Below, one piece after another: positions 18,294 to 26,582 of a stretch of DNA of 58,683 nt. Under the pieces are notes generated by a model that was given only the letters and a program-made list of their open reading frames with translations, ran no database searches and was not told the origin of the DNA. The position numbers and the translations under genes are program-made. Origin of the DNA: Euryarchaeota archaeon UBA552 (GTDB taxonomy: Archaea > Thermoplasmatota > Poseidoniia > Poseidoniales > Thalassarchaeaceae). The stretch spans positions 1 to 58,683 of the forward strand of contig DAMH01000027.1 of NCBI GenBank assembly GCA_002499585.1, given 5' to 3'. How positions within the stretch are numbered: position 1 is the stretch's first letter; each line of letters opens with the position of its first letter.

Positions 18294-20090
18294 CTACAGT
18301 CTATGTCGGGCCCTTGCAAGCGCTCCAGGCGATTTCGGCCATTCCCACGCGGGCGCAATGGCTCTCGCCGAACCAATCAATTTCCCCTCCTGAAAAACTA
18401 TCATCTCGTCTCCTGCTCTCGGCGAACCCGAGAAAGAAGAGATGTTGGTGGAGAAAATATCTCCTGACCACTTAAACCCGTCATTTAGGTATACTCGGGG
18501 GACCGTGTTGGTCTCATCTAATATTTCCAACGATGACTTAGAAAATGAGAATCTTCCACTTTTGCTATTCCATATGGCAATTTGATTTTTATCCTTCATA
18601 ATTCTATAATCAGGAGCCCTGCCAGTTGCCCTTGCACCTTCTAACCAAATATCGCTATCATACAGATGTCTCGAAATTGATTTGAATGACTCCAAGATGT
18701 TTTCACCCCTTTTGGGTTCGGTCAGATTTTTTTCTCGAAGAGCATGTTTTACTTCTTTTTTCAGCCTTGCAAGCGCCTCCTCAGAACCTGCCGAATCCTC
18801 TAATCTAGTATCGATACACGCAACCCCGTTAACCTCGATTTTTATTCCCGAATGATTTATGATGATCTCGAAGTCATTTCGTGAAATTATCTTGCTCATC
18901 ATTCCCTGTATGATATTTAATTCGTCAGCATCCCAATGGCCAGTAACTGGGATGTCGTATGATGCTGCTGGCCACAAAACTTCCAACGCTCTTGGAACTA
19001 CTCCTAGAGGTGCTGTAATCATTAGTTCCGAGACTGCTCTGCTATCGATGGCTTGCCTAAATCTGGCGTGGCTGGGAGATTTTCTATATGGCTTTACGGC
19101 AGAGCAAGGTAGCAATACTGCAACTTTTGATTGATGAGGATGAGGTCTCCACCTGCTTGATATGGAGTGTTGCCAGTGTCTTATTAGCGGATCTTCCCTT
19201 GAGGATTTGGAAGTACAGTCCACAGTCCGTCCCTGTTTCAACGAAGATGACAAACCAGCTTTACCGGGATCAGTAATGGCGATTTTGCTCATGTACTCAT
19301 CGTGCCTTCGTAATCTTTGGACTGATCGGGGACTTGAGAGGCTGCAGGCCTCGGCCAGATTTCTGATTCTGCCGCTCTGAATTGCTTGGCGAGTCTCTAT
19401 CAATGCCTCTCTCCACGCATGTAATTGTACGCTCCACGCCTCAGAATCATCTTGGGTTAAATCCCGGGCCCGAGGCCCGAATGAGGAAATGTGAACTCCG
19501 CTTGCGAAAGCGCGTTTTACTCTGGAAAGGTCCATGAGATCAATTCCCATCCAAGACAATATAGCACAATTGTCCGGGCCAGAAATTCCAGGCATCCAAA
19601 TCAATGAGGCTGGAAATCTTCTCCTGACAGTGTCAATCGCCTTGATCATTCTTTCATCATCATTTACAAGTTGGGGGGAATCTAGGAAGCAAACCACTGA
19701 AGGCTCTGTGTTAATTTTAGACAGAGAAGGATCATGTAACAATGACTGTATCGTCAAAGGTAGGAATCCTTCTCCTGTTGGAAATGTACCAGCATCAGAC
19801 TCGTCAAGACTAGGTGGCAGCGAGAGTCCTTCAGATGCATTCCATTCTACCAATTCATCGAACGGAGGACAGATTTTCCCTCTTGTCTGTAACGTCAGTT
19901 TAGCGGGCACTATTGTGGAATTTCGAACCAGCCTGAAAGGTGCAATGTCTACTTCAAGATCGTCGTCATTTTCCATCAATACAAAACTGGGAGTGAATCC
20001 GACTGGGTCGTTCCTATCGCCAATAGCAAATATGCGGGAGTAGCGCTCCCGCGAACTGACCATCCTACCAACAGAAGGGGGCGAGGTCAT
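18294..20090 (-). CDS. arcS: Archaeosine synthase (TgtA2-like)
   Basis: Converts preQ0 at position 15 of tRNA towards archaeosine. The 598-residue protein has a divergent TGT-like N-terminal half. The diagnostic ArcS motifs are LLPCSAVKPYRKS (about residue 325) and APLGVVPRALEVLWPAASYD followed by IPVTGHWDADE. A C-terminal PUA-type RNA-binding domain ends near GDEMIVFQEGKLIGSARA. The start at 20090 is one of several candidates; longer ones up to 20201 would overlap the divergent gene at 20134. No RaSEA or TgtA gene is nearby. Confidence 0.85.
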   Translation of the reverse strand: MTSPPSVGRMVSSRERYSRIFAIGDRNDPVGFTPSFVLMENDDDLEVDIAPFRLVRNSTIVPAKLTLQTRGKICPPFDELVEWNASEGLSLPPSLDESDAGTFPTGEGFLPLTIQSLLHDPSLSKINTEPSVVCFLDSPQLVNDDERMIKAIDTVRRRFPASLIWMPGISGPDNCAILSWMGIDLMDLSRVKRAFASGVHISSFGPRARDLTQDDSEAWSVQLHAWREALIETRQAIQSGRIRNLAEACSLSSPRSVQRLRRHDEYMSKIAITDPGKAGLSSSLKQGRTVDCTSKSSREDPLIRHWQHSISSRWRPHPHQSKVAVLLPCSAVKPYRKSPSHARFRQAIDSRAVSELMITAPLGVVPRALEVLWPAASYDIPVTGHWDADELNIIQGMMSKIISRNDFEIIINHSGIKIEVNGVACIDTRLEDSAGSEEALARLKKEVKHALREKNLTEPKRGENILESFKSISRHLYDSDIWLEGARATGRAPDYRIMKDKNQIAIWNSKSGRFSFSKSSLEILDETNTVPRVYLNDGFKWSGDIFSTNISSFSGSPRAGDEMIVFQEGKLIGSARAIAPAWEWPKSPGALARARHRL

Positions 20091-20133
20091 GAATATCCCA
20101 AGAAGATCAATCCCTTGAAGGATTCTAAGGTGA

Positions 20134-22290
20134 GTGTCCTTACGCACGGTCATGAGGTGGACTGTCGTCATACTGACGGTCATGATGTGCACCATGGTCA
20201 TACCTACTTCTTCAAGCGCGGATGATCATGATGATTTCACACTCATCGAGGGCATCGGTCCAACATTCATCACCCTGAAATGTGACACTGAATCATGCTA
20301 TGGTTTTTCACTGGATATTTCGGAATCAAATGATTCGGTTTTTTTTGATGGTTTCTCATGGTCGGGTAATCTGACTCAAGGCTTAGGTTATAAGATAACG
20401 AAAGCACCAGGAGCAACTGGTTCAGCGACTGTATCAATTCTGACTTCTGATCCAGATTTTGTTTATGAAAAAGATGATGTTGATGGCTACATAGGTCATG
20501 GATCCGAGTTTAACACAATGCCCGTCAGAGAATCCTGCATCGATCGTAGGTGCGAAAAAGAACAGATTCCGATCGGCAAAATGACTGGATGGTTAAGTCA
20601 CGGGGGCGATTCTGATTCATGGAAAATCGCACATAATGGCAGTGCATGGATCAAAAATATATTATCAGAAGCTCCAATGCTGGTAGAAATTTGGCATGAG
20701 AACGAAATGGGAGAAATGTGGAAATCAGAAGATAAGCATTCGACCTACAACGGCGTATTTCACGAAATCGGCAGCCTCACGGCTGTAGCGGGGGAAAATG
20801 AATCATCCTGGGTAAAGATAATCTCAATTGAACAAGATAGGAGAGACTCGGTTTACCTTGCCGAGATATTCACATCTGATGCCACGCAAGATGCCCCGGC
20901 CAATAATACTCACAATGCTGTGAGATCCCCCGCTTCTTCACAGGATTTCGTAATCAGGGGAATATCGCACAGCCACGAGGATGTAGATTCGATTCTTGTT
21001 CCAGCCGGAGGAAGAGTATCCTACTCGATAATCCCCAACATCACATCAGAGGAGAATTATTCAGTAAGTGTGCATGAACATCTCGTGGGAGGAACGATAA
21101 CCACAGATTTAGGAAATTTAAGCGGGATGACGAGCTCATTGGCCATGTCCCTAGAAATTAAGTTCAAACTTAGTGGTCTAGGACTATGGTCCGCCAGAGT
21201 CGTTCTCGATTCCCTGTCTACTGATTTTGATGGACTGAAAGTTTCAGATGGTTTATCATTTAACGGAGACGCCCCGGATCGTCTGCCCTACAGCGGTGAG
21301 AATGGTTCACATTGGCCGAATGTCGTCCTAGCCTCAGATGGAGTCGATTATAACCCCAATATTTTCAGACTACAGGGGGACGTTTTCGAAGAGGATAAGA
21401 TCGATGTCTTTCTCATATCTGTTGCTAACGATAATGGTACCCTAATTCGCGGGGAATCCGAGTATCATGGTGCCAAGATACAAATTCAGAGGCTATCCGA
21501 AAATAGCTTCTCAATCATGAATTCGACTAACGGCAGCCAATTATTCCTTCCAAAGGGTTTGCATGCAATACGAGTAGAACAATCATCAGATTATGGCGGG
21601 CATTATTCGTTCTTGATGTCACTAAACGAGCCAGTTGACGAGGGCCCTCCAATTTATCTTGATTTGTCGTCCAAAGCGACACCATACTACTTATTTGCCG
21701 GTTTTTTCCTCCTCGCCCCGTCATTACTTGTTATAGTGATGATTAGGGGTGAAATAGCATCAAGGATACTCGGTCGGGATAAAGGGAGGGCAATCGATCA
21801 AGCCACCCTTGATGAGATAAGGAAGGAGTTGGCGAGAAGAGGGGCTGCCGCGGATCTAGGAGAGGCATTGAGTAATTTCACGAGTAAGGGCTTAATCTCA
21901 TCCCGAACTAGATTCATAATCGAACAGGATATACAAAACCTATCGAACGCTAATTTGACCTTAACGAATCCATTGTGCGAAGTCGGAGTATGGTTAGATG
22001 ACTCAGAAGGTGGCATTGTTAGTTTTGGTATGCACGCCACTGCCGATTGGAAACTGGCCTGCCTCAGGTTGTCCTTCCCCAACGGCCCCAGATCTGAAGT
22101 CGAGGTCCTTAGAGATGATTTGGTTCATCACGAAGATGAGATTATGCTTTCAGATATTAAAGAGGGAGACTCCATCTTTTTCCAGATTCGGCTGACACCT
22201 TCTCCAAAATCCTTTGAGATAGAGGTTTCTGGGAGAGTAAAAGGTGAAAACGTGGCTGTTGTTCCGAGGAAATCAATAGTTTGGGAATGA
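20134..22290 (+). CDS. Exported single-pass membrane protein, unknown function
   Basis: Unrecognised protein of 718 residues. A GTG start with an AAGGTGA ribosome-binding stretch leads into a signal peptide (MRWTVVILTVMMCTMVIPTS). About 480 residues of predicted extracellular sequence follow, with many N-x-S/T sites. One membrane helix (YYLFAGFFLLAPSLLVIVMI) leads to a cytoplasmic domain of about 180 residues that begins with a basic, helical stretch (GRDKGRAIDQATLDEIRKEL). The layout fits a surface receptor or attachment protein with an internal domain. Its 5' end is 43 bases from the divergent ArcS start. The stop codon directly abuts the DnaJ stop. Confidence 0.8.
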   Translation: MSLRTVMRWTVVILTVMMCTMVIPTSSSADDHDDFTLIEGIGPTFITLKCDTESCYGFSLDISESNDSVFFDGFSWSGNLTQGLGYKITKAPGATGSATVSILTSDPDFVYEKDDVDGYIGHGSEFNTMPVRESCIDRRCEKEQIPIGKMTGWLSHGGDSDSWKIAHNGSAWIKNILSEAPMLVEIWHENEMGEMWKSEDKHSTYNGVFHEIGSLTAVAGENESSWVKIISIEQDRRDSVYLAEIFTSDATQDAPANNTHNAVRSPASSQDFVIRGISHSHEDVDSILVPAGGRVSYSIIPNITSEENYSVSVHEHLVGGTITTDLGNLSGMTSSLAMSLEIKFKLSGLGLWSARVVLDSLSTDFDGLKVSDGLSFNGDAPDRLPYSGENGSHWPNVVLASDGVDYNPNIFRLQGDVFEEDKIDVFLISVANDNGTLIRGESEYHGAKIQIQRLSENSFSIMNSTNGSQLFLPKGLHAIRVEQSSDYGGHYSFLMSLNEPVDEGPPIYLDLSSKATPYYLFAGFFLLAPSLLVIVMIRGEIASRILGRDKGRAIDQATLDEIRKELARRGAAADLGEALSNFTSKGLISSRTRFIIEQDIQNLSNANLTLTNPLCEVGVWLDDSEGGIVSFGMHATADWKLACLRLSFPNGPRSEVEVLRDDLVHHEDEIMLSDIKEGDSIFFQIRLTPSPKSFEIEVSGRVKGENVAVVPRKSIVWE

Positions 22291-23424
22291 TTACTTTCTC
22301 CGTCTTTCAGCCTCTTTTAGAGCTGAATCCTCGGCACTTAAACCATCGTCCAGTTCAAGTTTTAGTCCCTCAAGGGTTTTTTTGGCAGATCTAGATAATT
22401 TGCCGGTTGGTTTCAACCTCAACACGACTGTGACATCGCCCCTTCCCGATCTTTTGTTTCGTGGAAAACCCCTTCCTCTAATCGAAACCGTCTCTCCAGG
22501 CATCGAGCCTTTTGGAATTTTCACAATCAGGGGCTTACCATCAACATGAGGGATCTCTATTTCGGCTCCCAAAACTAGGTCTACGTAGTTTACCGGAAGA
22601 GCCATGAGTAGGTCTTGCCCGTCCCTTTCAAACCAAGGATGTTCGTCGTGTGAGATCTCGATATATAGGTGGCCTGAGGGACCTCTCAAATCTTTAGAGG
22701 CCTCGCCGTATCCGCTCATTCTCAGTCTTGTCCCAGACTCAATTCCAGGCGGTATCGAGAACCTTACCTTCTTTTCTTTGTTCAATCTCCCCTCTCCCCC
22801 GCAGTCTTCGCAGGGATTTGTAATGGTTTTACCATTGCCGCCGCATGCTGGGCAATCTGAAACGACTTGTTGTGTGAATGGCCCGACACGTTGCATTCTC
22901 CTTAATCGTCCATGGCCTTCACAGGTTCCACATGAAATTATTGCGTCTGGATCTTTTGAACCGATTCCATCACAGGACTCACAGGTTGACATGACTTCAA
23001 TTATGATCTCTGCTTCAGAGCCCTCGAAAGCCTCATTGAAAGGTATCCTATGGCGGTATAGCAGGTCCGATCCTCTTTCATTTCGACGTGATCCGCGGCC
23101 ACCGAAGATACTGCTAAATATGCTCTCGAAACCACCTCCAAATAAGTCGTCGATGTTTATATCGACGCCTTGGAAACCTCCAGGTCCGAAGGGGCTCCCA
23201 CCAGGCCTGTTATGCCCGAATCTGTCGTATTTTGCCTTCTCATCGGAGTCTGATAAGATTGCGTAGGCTTCTTGAACTTCCTTGAACTTAGCTTCTGCGC
23301 TCTTATCATTTGGATTTTTATCTGGATGATATTTTCTCGCTAATGATCTGAATGCGCTCTTGATGTCATTTTCGGATGCCGTCCTATCTACACCGAGAAC
23401 CTCGTAGTAATCTCTCTTCGACAC
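22291..23424 (-). CDS. dnaJ: Chaperone DnaJ (type I Hsp40)
   Basis: Co-chaperone that stimulates DnaK ATPase. The 377-residue protein is complete: J domain with HPD (ARKYHPDKN), a Gly/Phe-rich linker (GGSPFGPGGF), and a zinc domain with four CxxCxGxG repeats (CESCDGIG, CGTCEGHG, CPACGGNG, CEDCGGEG). Two C-terminal substrate-binding domains follow. The start is a GTG at 23424, directly before SKRDYYEVLGV; the ATG at 23517 would overlap the upstream gene and adds an alien leader. DnaK and GrpE are not in this window. As archaeal DnaK systems are thought to be acquired from bacteria, this is a likely old transfer. Confidence 0.95.
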   Translation of the reverse strand: MSKRDYYEVLGVDRTASENDIKSAFRSLARKYHPDKNPNDKSAEAKFKEVQEAYAILSDSDEKAKYDRFGHNRPGGSPFGPGGFQGVDINIDDLFGGGFESIFSSIFGGRGSRRNERGSDLLYRHRIPFNEAFEGSEAEIIIEVMSTCESCDGIGSKDPDAIISCGTCEGHGRLRRMQRVGPFTQQVVSDCPACGGNGKTITNPCEDCGGEGRLNKEKKVRFSIPPGIESGTRLRMSGYGEASKDLRGPSGHLYIEISHDEHPWFERDGQDLLMALPVNYVDLVLGAEIEIPHVDGKPLIVKIPKGSMPGETVSIRGRGFPRNKRSGRGDVTVVLRLKPTGKLSRSAKKTLEGLKLELDDGLSAEDSALKEAERRRK

Positions 23425-23476
23425 CACTGGCACCGTATGTGGGGAAGGGGGGGTATGTTTCAATCCGACGCAAATG

Positions 23477-24154
23477 TCATGCTGCACGACCACACAAATC
23501 ACAGTTATTGACACCATTCACCAACGGAACCCCGCATGACCTGCACACTCTAGGCAGCGGATTTCCTGATTGCATACCTGTCACCGAAACCCCTATTCGT
23601 TTCTTTTCTTTCTTGACATTGCGGCTGTCCGACCATTCTGAACCTTTTCTTTTACCATCCTCTTCTGTTGAGCGGGTATCCTCGGAATGATTTGATTCTG
23701 AAACATAATTCATATATTCTATACCTGAAACTACTATCTCACTGGGCTCTTCATTTCCGATATCTATCTCCCGTGCCTCATGGTTGATCTTAGACACTCC
23801 GCCTTTTTTGTCCAATTTCCTGTTCCTAGAGCTCTTTGCTTCCAGTTTCGCTAACGCTTGATCGGCTCTGGACCATAGACCTGCGTCCTCCAACTCATAG
23901 GTCTTACTCAGTTTGTCTATAGCACCGGATCGGAGATACTCATGATCTCTGCTTCTTGTTGGTCTAAAGACAAGCGCCAATCCGATGAAGAATGCTGCCC
24001 CGTGAACGACAATTGAGGCATTCCTGTCTGTTGATAGGGCTAAATCCAATGCGGGCAGTGATAGCCTCACAGCATAAACCAGTATGGTGGGAGTGAACAG
24101 AATTCCAACCAAAACCGGAAGTGACCTGTTACCCATAGACCAAGGACTAGGCAT
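23477..24154 (-). CDS. Membrane protein with C-terminal zinc ribbon
   Basis: Unrecognised protein of 225 residues (ATG at 24154; one at 24136 is equally possible). Two membrane helices occupy the N-terminal third (SLPVLVGILFTPTILVYAV and ASIVVHGAAFFIGLALVF). A charged, probably disordered region with many K, E and S follows. A zinc ribbon lies at the end with cysteines at about 204, 207, 218 and 221 (CRSCG and CDLCG). It lies 52 bases upstream of DnaJ on the same strand, so the two may be co-expressed. The zinc ribbon should be cytoplasmic. Confidence 0.75.
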   Translation of the reverse strand: MPSPWSMGNRSLPVLVGILFTPTILVYAVRLSLPALDLALSTDRNASIVVHGAAFFIGLALVFRPTRSRDHEYLRSGAIDKLSKTYELEDAGLWSRADQALAKLEAKSSRNRKLDKKGGVSKINHEAREIDIGNEEPSEIVVSGIEYMNYVSESNHSEDTRSTEEDGKRKGSEWSDSRNVKKEKKRIGVSVTGMQSGNPLPRVCRSCGVPLVNGVNNCDLCGRAA

Positions 24155-24216
24155 TCGGAAATTAATGTCACGTGTTAATGATAGATGTGATGTATTACTT
24201 CCTACTCGTGGGCTAC

Positions 24217-24705
24217 ATGAAGGTGCTCGTCGCAACCACCGTCCTTCGTCATGAAGACCCAGAACTTGTTGTCATGTCAGTCAGGAAGATATTTCCCGAC
24301 TGGACTCCAGAAGACGTACCCTCAAGAAGATCCTACCCTGATAACTCTCCCCCGGCCCGTCTAATTTCGGAGGTTGAGGGGATCGAATACATAATTCAAG
24401 ATGCTAAGGCCCACAAGATACTCGATACGGCTCTCGATGCCATGACACTAAACTCAGAGAACGACATGTCATACTTTTCACTTTCCCGTACGGCGGCTGC
24501 GGCTGGTAGATGTTCATTTGTTGTAGATGATTACGTCGTAGGTGGCACCATAGATGTTACAATATCAACAAAAGAGCTGAACACTTACCTTACTGAATTG
24601 ACCTCCCATCCAGGCAGGGAAGAGTACCCACGTGCACCTAACGATGAAATTTCTATGACAAGTGACGGGGACCCATCTCATTGGTTTAGTCCTACAAAGC
24701 GATAA
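24217..24705 (+). CDS. UPF0201 (DUF54) family protein
   Basis: Protein of 162 residues. The opening MKVLVATTVLRHEDPELVV and the spacing to FPDW and to a helix around VEGIEYIIQDAKAHKILDTA match the archaeal UPF0201 family, thought to be RNA-binding but with no proved function. The ATG at 24217 is chosen because the family starts here; the longer frame would run into the divergent gene. The ribosome-binding site is weak. The stop codon abuts the stop of the converging gene at 24706. Confidence 0.8.
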   Translation: MKVLVATTVLRHEDPELVVMSVRKIFPDWTPEDVPSRRSYPDNSPPARLISEVEGIEYIIQDAKAHKILDTALDAMTLNSENDMSYFSLSRTAAAAGRCSFVVDDYVVGGTIDVTISTKELNTYLTELTSHPGREEYPRAPNDEISMTSDGDPSHWFSPTKR

Positions 24706-25713
24706 TTACGGGATTCCATTGTCCATCCAATCCCTGATAATCGGTTGGTCTGCTGGTAGCCACTTAACCCCGTTTAGCTGTTCTCTCGGGAGCCAGACAA
24801 ATTTGTCGTGTGCTAACAATTCTATTTTCTCAAATTCTCTTGTGTGGCATTCAAAGATCGTTAAATTTACAATTTTATCTTGGTATTCATGAACGACATT
24901 TGCCACCGGTTTCGATGGTTCAACGATGAGGCCCAATTCTTCTCTGACTTCTCTGATAATTGCGTCACTTTGATTCTCACCCTCAGAAATCTTTCCTCCT
25001 GGAAACTCCCACCACCCTTCCCAGGGATCCCCCGGTGGCCTCCTACATGCGAGTACCCTGCCCGAATTATCCCTAATAAGGGCCCCAACAACTTCAATCT
25101 CAGGTTTCAAAAAAATCTCAGTGCAGAGTTCTGACACTACTTCAATCTGTTTTGGTAATGAGATTGCATCAACAGGAGGTAGATGGATGAATAAGATGGA
25201 ATTTCTGTTTAATTGATCTGAGAATGAATCTTCAAGCTCAACCGACAGAGTTCGGAAATACGTCTCATTGCAGACGAAACCTCCACAGTCCATACTTAGT
25301 TCAACTCCATCATGCTGATCAGCGAATCTTGAAAGAATGGACTTATCTACCGTAGAAATAATGTAATCCGGACCGTCTATGGAAATTCTCTTGTCTGATA
25401 TTTTACGACCGGCGTTGTCATTGATTTTCATTTTAAATTCATTCTTTGCACGATACTCCAAACATATCTTTCTCCGCTTTGGAGCAATTCCAAGCAATAT
25501 CATCCCCATTGTTTCTCCTCTCATAATCAGCTTACCGGGATATCTGGAGCCTTTTTCATCCACGGACAGTAATACTGGATTGTGCGCGTCTTTACCTAGG
25601 GCTTCCGCAACGCCGTTTGCCACATCCCAAGAGTGGTTTGCACCGAGATCTCCATATGGTTCGAACCCAGTGATGAAAACAGTTGGAGGATTTCTTTCCC
25701 TTTCATAATCCAT
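24706..25713 (-). CDS. Pyroglutamyl-peptidase-like (C15) / Nudix hydrolase fusion
   Basis: Two-domain protein of 335 residues. Residues 1-200 resemble pyroglutamyl peptidase I: FITGFEPYGDLGANHSW at the N-terminus, Glu86 (CLEYRAKNE), Cys148 (CGGFVCNETYF) and His177 (FIHLPP). These positions correspond to Glu81, Cys144 and His168 of the bacterial enzyme. Residues 205-335 form a Nudix domain with WEFPGGK and the full box ending REVREELGL, of the MutT-like kind. Both active sites look intact, so two activities are plausible: removal of N-terminal pyroglutamate and hydrolysis of a nucleoside diphosphate derivative. The ATG at 25713 has GGAGAT upstream. I do not know this fusion from the literature. 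Confidence 0.85.
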   Translation of the reverse strand: MDYERERNPPTVFITGFEPYGDLGANHSWDVANGVAEALGKDAHNPVLLSVDEKGSRYPGKLIMRGETMGMILLGIAPKRRKICLEYRAKNEFKMKINDNAGRKISDKRISIDGPDYIISTVDKSILSRFADQHDGVELSMDCGGFVCNETYFRTLSVELEDSFSDQLNRNSILFIHLPPVDAISLPKQIEVVSELCTEIFLKPEIEVVGALIRDNSGRVLACRRPPGDPWEGWWEFPGGKISEGENQSDAIIREVREELGLIVEPSKPVANVVHEYQDKIVNLTIFECHTREFEKIELLAHDKFVWLPREQLNGVKWLPADQPIIRDWMDNGIP

Positions 25714-25768
25714 TTCCAATCTCCATATCATACATCAAATATTTGTTAAATGGTTCGCCTCGGGTGTC

Positions 25769-26104
25769 ATGGTTCCGACGGAGCTGTCTGTTAGTATTGA
25801 CTCACCTCCTCCGGGCAGGGCCACGCCAATAGGTGTTTTGAGGGCTATTTGGAATGAGTTGAGTGGTGGCATCGGCCCTTGGGGTGCTTTGCGTCCGGTC
25901 TTTTCTATATTGTTAGCAGCAGTGCCATTTCTGTACCTTGGACAACATTTCAACAGACAACACAAGAAGGGTTTCTGGTGGTTCTTGCTCCAACTTCCTC
26001 TTTTGCTGACTGTGGTTTTATGGCCATTGATATATGCTTGGTCCATAATTGACTCATGGTGGGTTTCGAACAACATTGTCTCCATAAAATCAAATATTGA
26101 CTAG
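25769..26104 (+). CDS. Small membrane protein, unknown function
   Basis: 111 residues with two hydrophobic segments, around PVFSILLAAVPFLYLGQHF and FLLQLPLLLTVVLWPLIYAW, joined by a short basic loop (NRQHKKG). It ends in a polar tail. Codon use and the good membrane topology suggest a real gene, and it fills a gap that is otherwise empty. It diverges from the C15-Nudix gene across 55 bases. Its stop codon overlaps the stop of the converging gene by sharing the CTAG at 26101-26104. No family is recognised, although the two-helix shape recalls TM2-type proteins. Confidence 0.65.
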   Translation: MVPTELSVSIDSPPPGRATPIGVLRAIWNELSGGIGPWGALRPVFSILLAAVPFLYLGQHFNRQHKKGFWWFLLQLPLLLTVVLWPLIYAWSIIDSWWVSNNIVSIKSNID

Positions 26105-26571
26105 AAGTTGTCAGGGAATTTCATCGGGCTGAAGAGGTGTCCAGGGCTCCGAGATTCGTGTAACTGTTCTCGTATAATCCGCTCCCAATCTCTCAGAAGT
26201 GCTAGCGTTGATGAAAAGGGGCTCTCAACCGCATTGATTGCTGTCCTCATCAGGGTATCCAATATATCCATCCTGTCTTCATCCAGAGAATCTAGCAGCC
26301 TATCTAACGGGAATGATTCGATGAGGGGCGGCATAGATTCTCCCTCGAAAGACACGGGCTCCATCAAGTGAGAAGGCAATGACTCTCCCGTCGCATCAGC
26401 AACTTCCTGCAATCTCGATACAAGTATTCTGATGTATTTGGAAATGACTAATGCCACCTCCACTACAGGCATGCTGTATTGTTGTATGAAGGATACCATG
26501 TTTTCTTGTATGAACAGGAGTCTTTCCTCAAGGGGTTGGTCTACATCTGGAATTCTGATATTCTCATCCAT
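26101..26571 (-). CDS. Small helical protein, unknown function
   Basis: 156 residues, acidic and almost wholly alpha-helical by eye, with no membrane segment or signal peptide. It starts 11 bases after the stop of the giant calcium-repeat protein, so the two are probably co-transcribed. The family is not recognised. A cytoplasmic partner or an unrelated passenger are both possible. Confidence 0.65.
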   Translation of the reverse strand: MDENIRIPDVDQPLEERLLFIQENMVSFIQQYSMPVVEVALVISKYIRILVSRLQEVADATGESLPSHLMEPVSFEGESMPPLIESFPLDRLLDSLDEDRMDILDTLMRTAINAVESPFSSTLALLRDWERIIREQLHESRSPGHLFSPMKFPDNF

Positions 26572-26582
26572 GGAGTATCAGC

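Noticed and set aside
20146..20189. Near-perfect direct repeat of ACGGTCATGANGTG, 30 bases apart
   Set aside because: It lies in the signal-peptide coding sequence, where repeated Val, Met and Thr codons easily give such a match; no sign of an operator.
22604..23266. A 220-residue plus-strand frame
   Set aside because: Antisense to DnaJ, whose domains are all intact; the frame is Pro/Ser-rich as expected for a shadow.
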